The notes under the pieces are model-generated. The model was not told the origin of the DNA. It ran no database searches and was given only the letters and a program-made list of their open reading frames with translations. The translations under genes were made by a program, and so were the position numbers. A stretch of 5,140 nt of DNA from CBDUMN01 sp965368335 (GTDB taxonomy: Bacteria; Pseudomonadota; Alphaproteobacteria; Rhodospirillales; JAPHRK01), in the NCBI GenBank assembly GCA_965368335.1, contig CBDUMN010000153.1:1-5140 (forward strand), in the 5' to 3' direction. Positions 3,938 through 5,140 of the stretch are shown piece after piece (position 1 is the first letter of the stretch; every line of letters starts with the position of its first letter).

Positions 3938-5140
3938 ATGGGGCATTTGGAAAAGACCCGCCGACGCAATCCGGCCTATCAAAAGGGGCGGCAAGTTGAT
4001 GCTGCGGCGCTTGATGCTCTCGCGCCATTGTTCAAGCCCGCCGATCTGATGCGTGACCGGTTAATCGAAAATCTTCATGCCCTCCAGGACAGGTTTGGCT
4101 ATCTCTCGACGGCCCATTTGGCTGTGCTGGCCCGGTTGATGAAAATGAGCCAGGCCGAGGTTTACGAGGTGGCGACCTTTTATCACCATTTCACCATCGT
4201 TAAAGAAGGCGAAGCGCCACCGCCCCCTCTCACCGTGCGTGTTTGCGAAAGCCTAACCTGTCATATGAACGGTGCGGAAGTTCTTTACCGCGATATCGTT
4301 GCCGACCTGGAGCCAGCCGTGCGAGTCGTCCCCGGCCCTTGCATGGGAGCTTGCGACAAAGCTCCGGCTGTGGCGGTTGGGAAAGTCCAGGTGCCCAAGG
4401 CGACGGTGATGGCGGTCAACCATGAAGCCGCGAAGGGCGGACAGTTAGAGGGCTTGCCCAAAACCGTTTTCGACTTCAGCCAGTGGAAGGCGTTACTCGC
4501 AGGGGAGAGTGATCGCGAAGCCGTTGCTCAAACCATTGAGAAATCAGGCCTGAGAGGGCTTGGTGGAGCGGGTTTCCCCACGGCCCGCAAGTGGGGCTTC
4601 TTTAAAGATGCGCCCCGACCGCGCTATCTCGCGGTCAATGCCGATGAGGGAGAGCCTGGGACGTTCAAAGATCGCTGGTGCATGGAAAACCATCCGGCCC
4701 GCGTGTTGACCGGTGCGTTAATTGCTGGTTGGGCTATCGAAGCAAGCGCCATCTATATTTATCTGCGCGACGAATATCCCTTAGTGCGAGAAATTCTCAA
4801 AAGCGCCATTGCCGCCCTAAAGGCCGAGGACCTGACCGGTGGCATGGAAATTCATCTTAGGCGCGGCGCCGGAGCTTATATCTGCGGGGAGGAAAGCGCT
4901 CTTCTCGAAAGTCTCGAGGGCAAGCGGGGCTTACCCCGCCATAAGCCGCCTTATCCGGCCCAGGCCGGGCTGTTCGGCCAACCGACCTTGATCAACAATG
5001 TGGAAACGCTTTTCTGGATACCGGAAATTCTTGAAAAAGGAGCTGAATGGTTTGCCGATCAAGGGCGCAATGGGGCCAAAGGTCTGCGGCTTTATTCGGT
5101 TTCGGGCCGGGTCGCTGAGCCTGGCGTTAAGCTGGCCCCG
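3938..5140 (+). CDS. NAD-dependent formate dehydrogenase beta subunit, NuoE-NuoF fusion (3'-partial)
   Basis: The frame is open for 401 codons from ATG 3938 to the window end, so the C-terminus is missing. Residues 20-160 form a NuoE/FdsG-like domain: a helical part, then a thioredoxin-like fold with all four [2Fe-2S] cysteines, CESLTC (103, 108) and CMGAC (135, 139). After a linker (about 165-195) comes a NuoF/FdsB-like domain with the FMN/NADH motif GLRGLGGAGFPTARKW (204-219), NADEGEPGTFKDR (234-246), GAYICGEESALLESLEG (312-328) and GQPTLINNVET (347-357). The SLBB-like region and C-terminal [4Fe-4S] cysteines would follow outside the window. In cytoplasmic Mo/W formate dehydrogenases of the Fds/MeFDH1 type this subunit passes electrons from formate to NAD+. 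A fused beta subunit is known from Methylorubrum Fdh1B. The catalytic alpha subunit, expected next, is not seen, so a bidirectional-hydrogenase diaphorase or other NuoEF module remains possible. Confidence 0.88.
   Translation, partial: MGHLEKTRRRNPAYQKGRQVDAAALDALAPLFKPADLMRDRLIENLHALQDRFGYLSTAHLAVLARLMKMSQAEVYEVATFYHHFTIVKEGEAPPPPLTVRVCESLTCHMNGAEVLYRDIVADLEPAVRVVPGPCMGACDKAPAVAVGKVQVPKATVMAVNHEAAKGGQLEGLPKTVFDFSQWKALLAGESDREAVAQTIEKSGLRGLGGAGFPTARKWGFFKDAPRPRYLAVNADEGEPGTFKDRWCMENHPARVLTGALIAGWAIEASAIYIYLRDEYPLVREILKSAIAALKAEDLTGGMEIHLRRGAGAYICGEESALLESLEGKRGLPRHKPPYPAQAGLFGQPTLINNVETLFWIPEILEKGAEWFADQGRNGAKGLRLYSVSGRVAEPGVKLAP

Noticed and set aside
3670..3969. Open frame of 99 codons on the minus strand in the upstream region of the dehydrogenase gene
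   Set aside because: Its product is Pro/Ser/Gly-rich without a recognisable domain. It covers the hairpin cluster, and its start lies inside the real plus-strand dehydrogenase gene.

Overview
The window looks like chromosomal DNA from an alphaproteobacterium, probably Rhodospirillales-like. The evidence is moderately high GC, GC-rich third codon positions, and a fused NuoE-NuoF formate dehydrogenase beta subunit of the type known from Methylorubrum/Methylobacterium. This is a judgement from gene content, not from a phylogenetic marker. There are no mobile elements, tRNAs, rRNAs or CRISPR arrays.

Region 1 (1-1371, minus strand) is a bufferin operon, read right to left. It has a small secreted Cys-rich precursor peptide (bufA type, 1045-1311), a DUF692/MNIO modifying enzyme (bufB, 75-917), and the first 26 codons of a DUF2063-type partner (bufC), which overlaps bufB by ATGA. 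Known members of this system make a copper-binding, post-translationally modified periplasmic peptide. A perfect hairpin sits between bufA and bufB, and an ECF-like promoter candidate lies in front of bufA.

Region 2 (1515-3669) holds a GNAT acetyltransferase (+), convergent with an HxlR-family winged-helix regulator (-). The regulator is divergent from a nitronate monooxygenase/FMN-dependent enzyme (+). The roughly 100-bp divergent intergenic region carries two near-identical palindromic sites 27 bp apart, very likely the HxlR operators. A strong GC hairpin terminator with a GCAA tetraloop follows the nitronate monooxygenase gene.

Region 3 (3670-5140, plus strand) is a gene-free stretch of about 270 bp, followed by an open-ended gene for a NuoE-NuoF fused beta subunit of NAD-dependent formate dehydrogenase. 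The gene runs off the window, so its C-terminal [4Fe-4S] part and any catalytic subunit are not visible. The stretch upstream can fold into a branched structure with a 15-bp closing helix, an inner GNRA-capped hairpin and a 5' flanking hairpin. A promoter-like pair lies just before it. I could not assign it to a known RNA family. It is the best candidate in the window for an undescribed cis-regulatory RNA.
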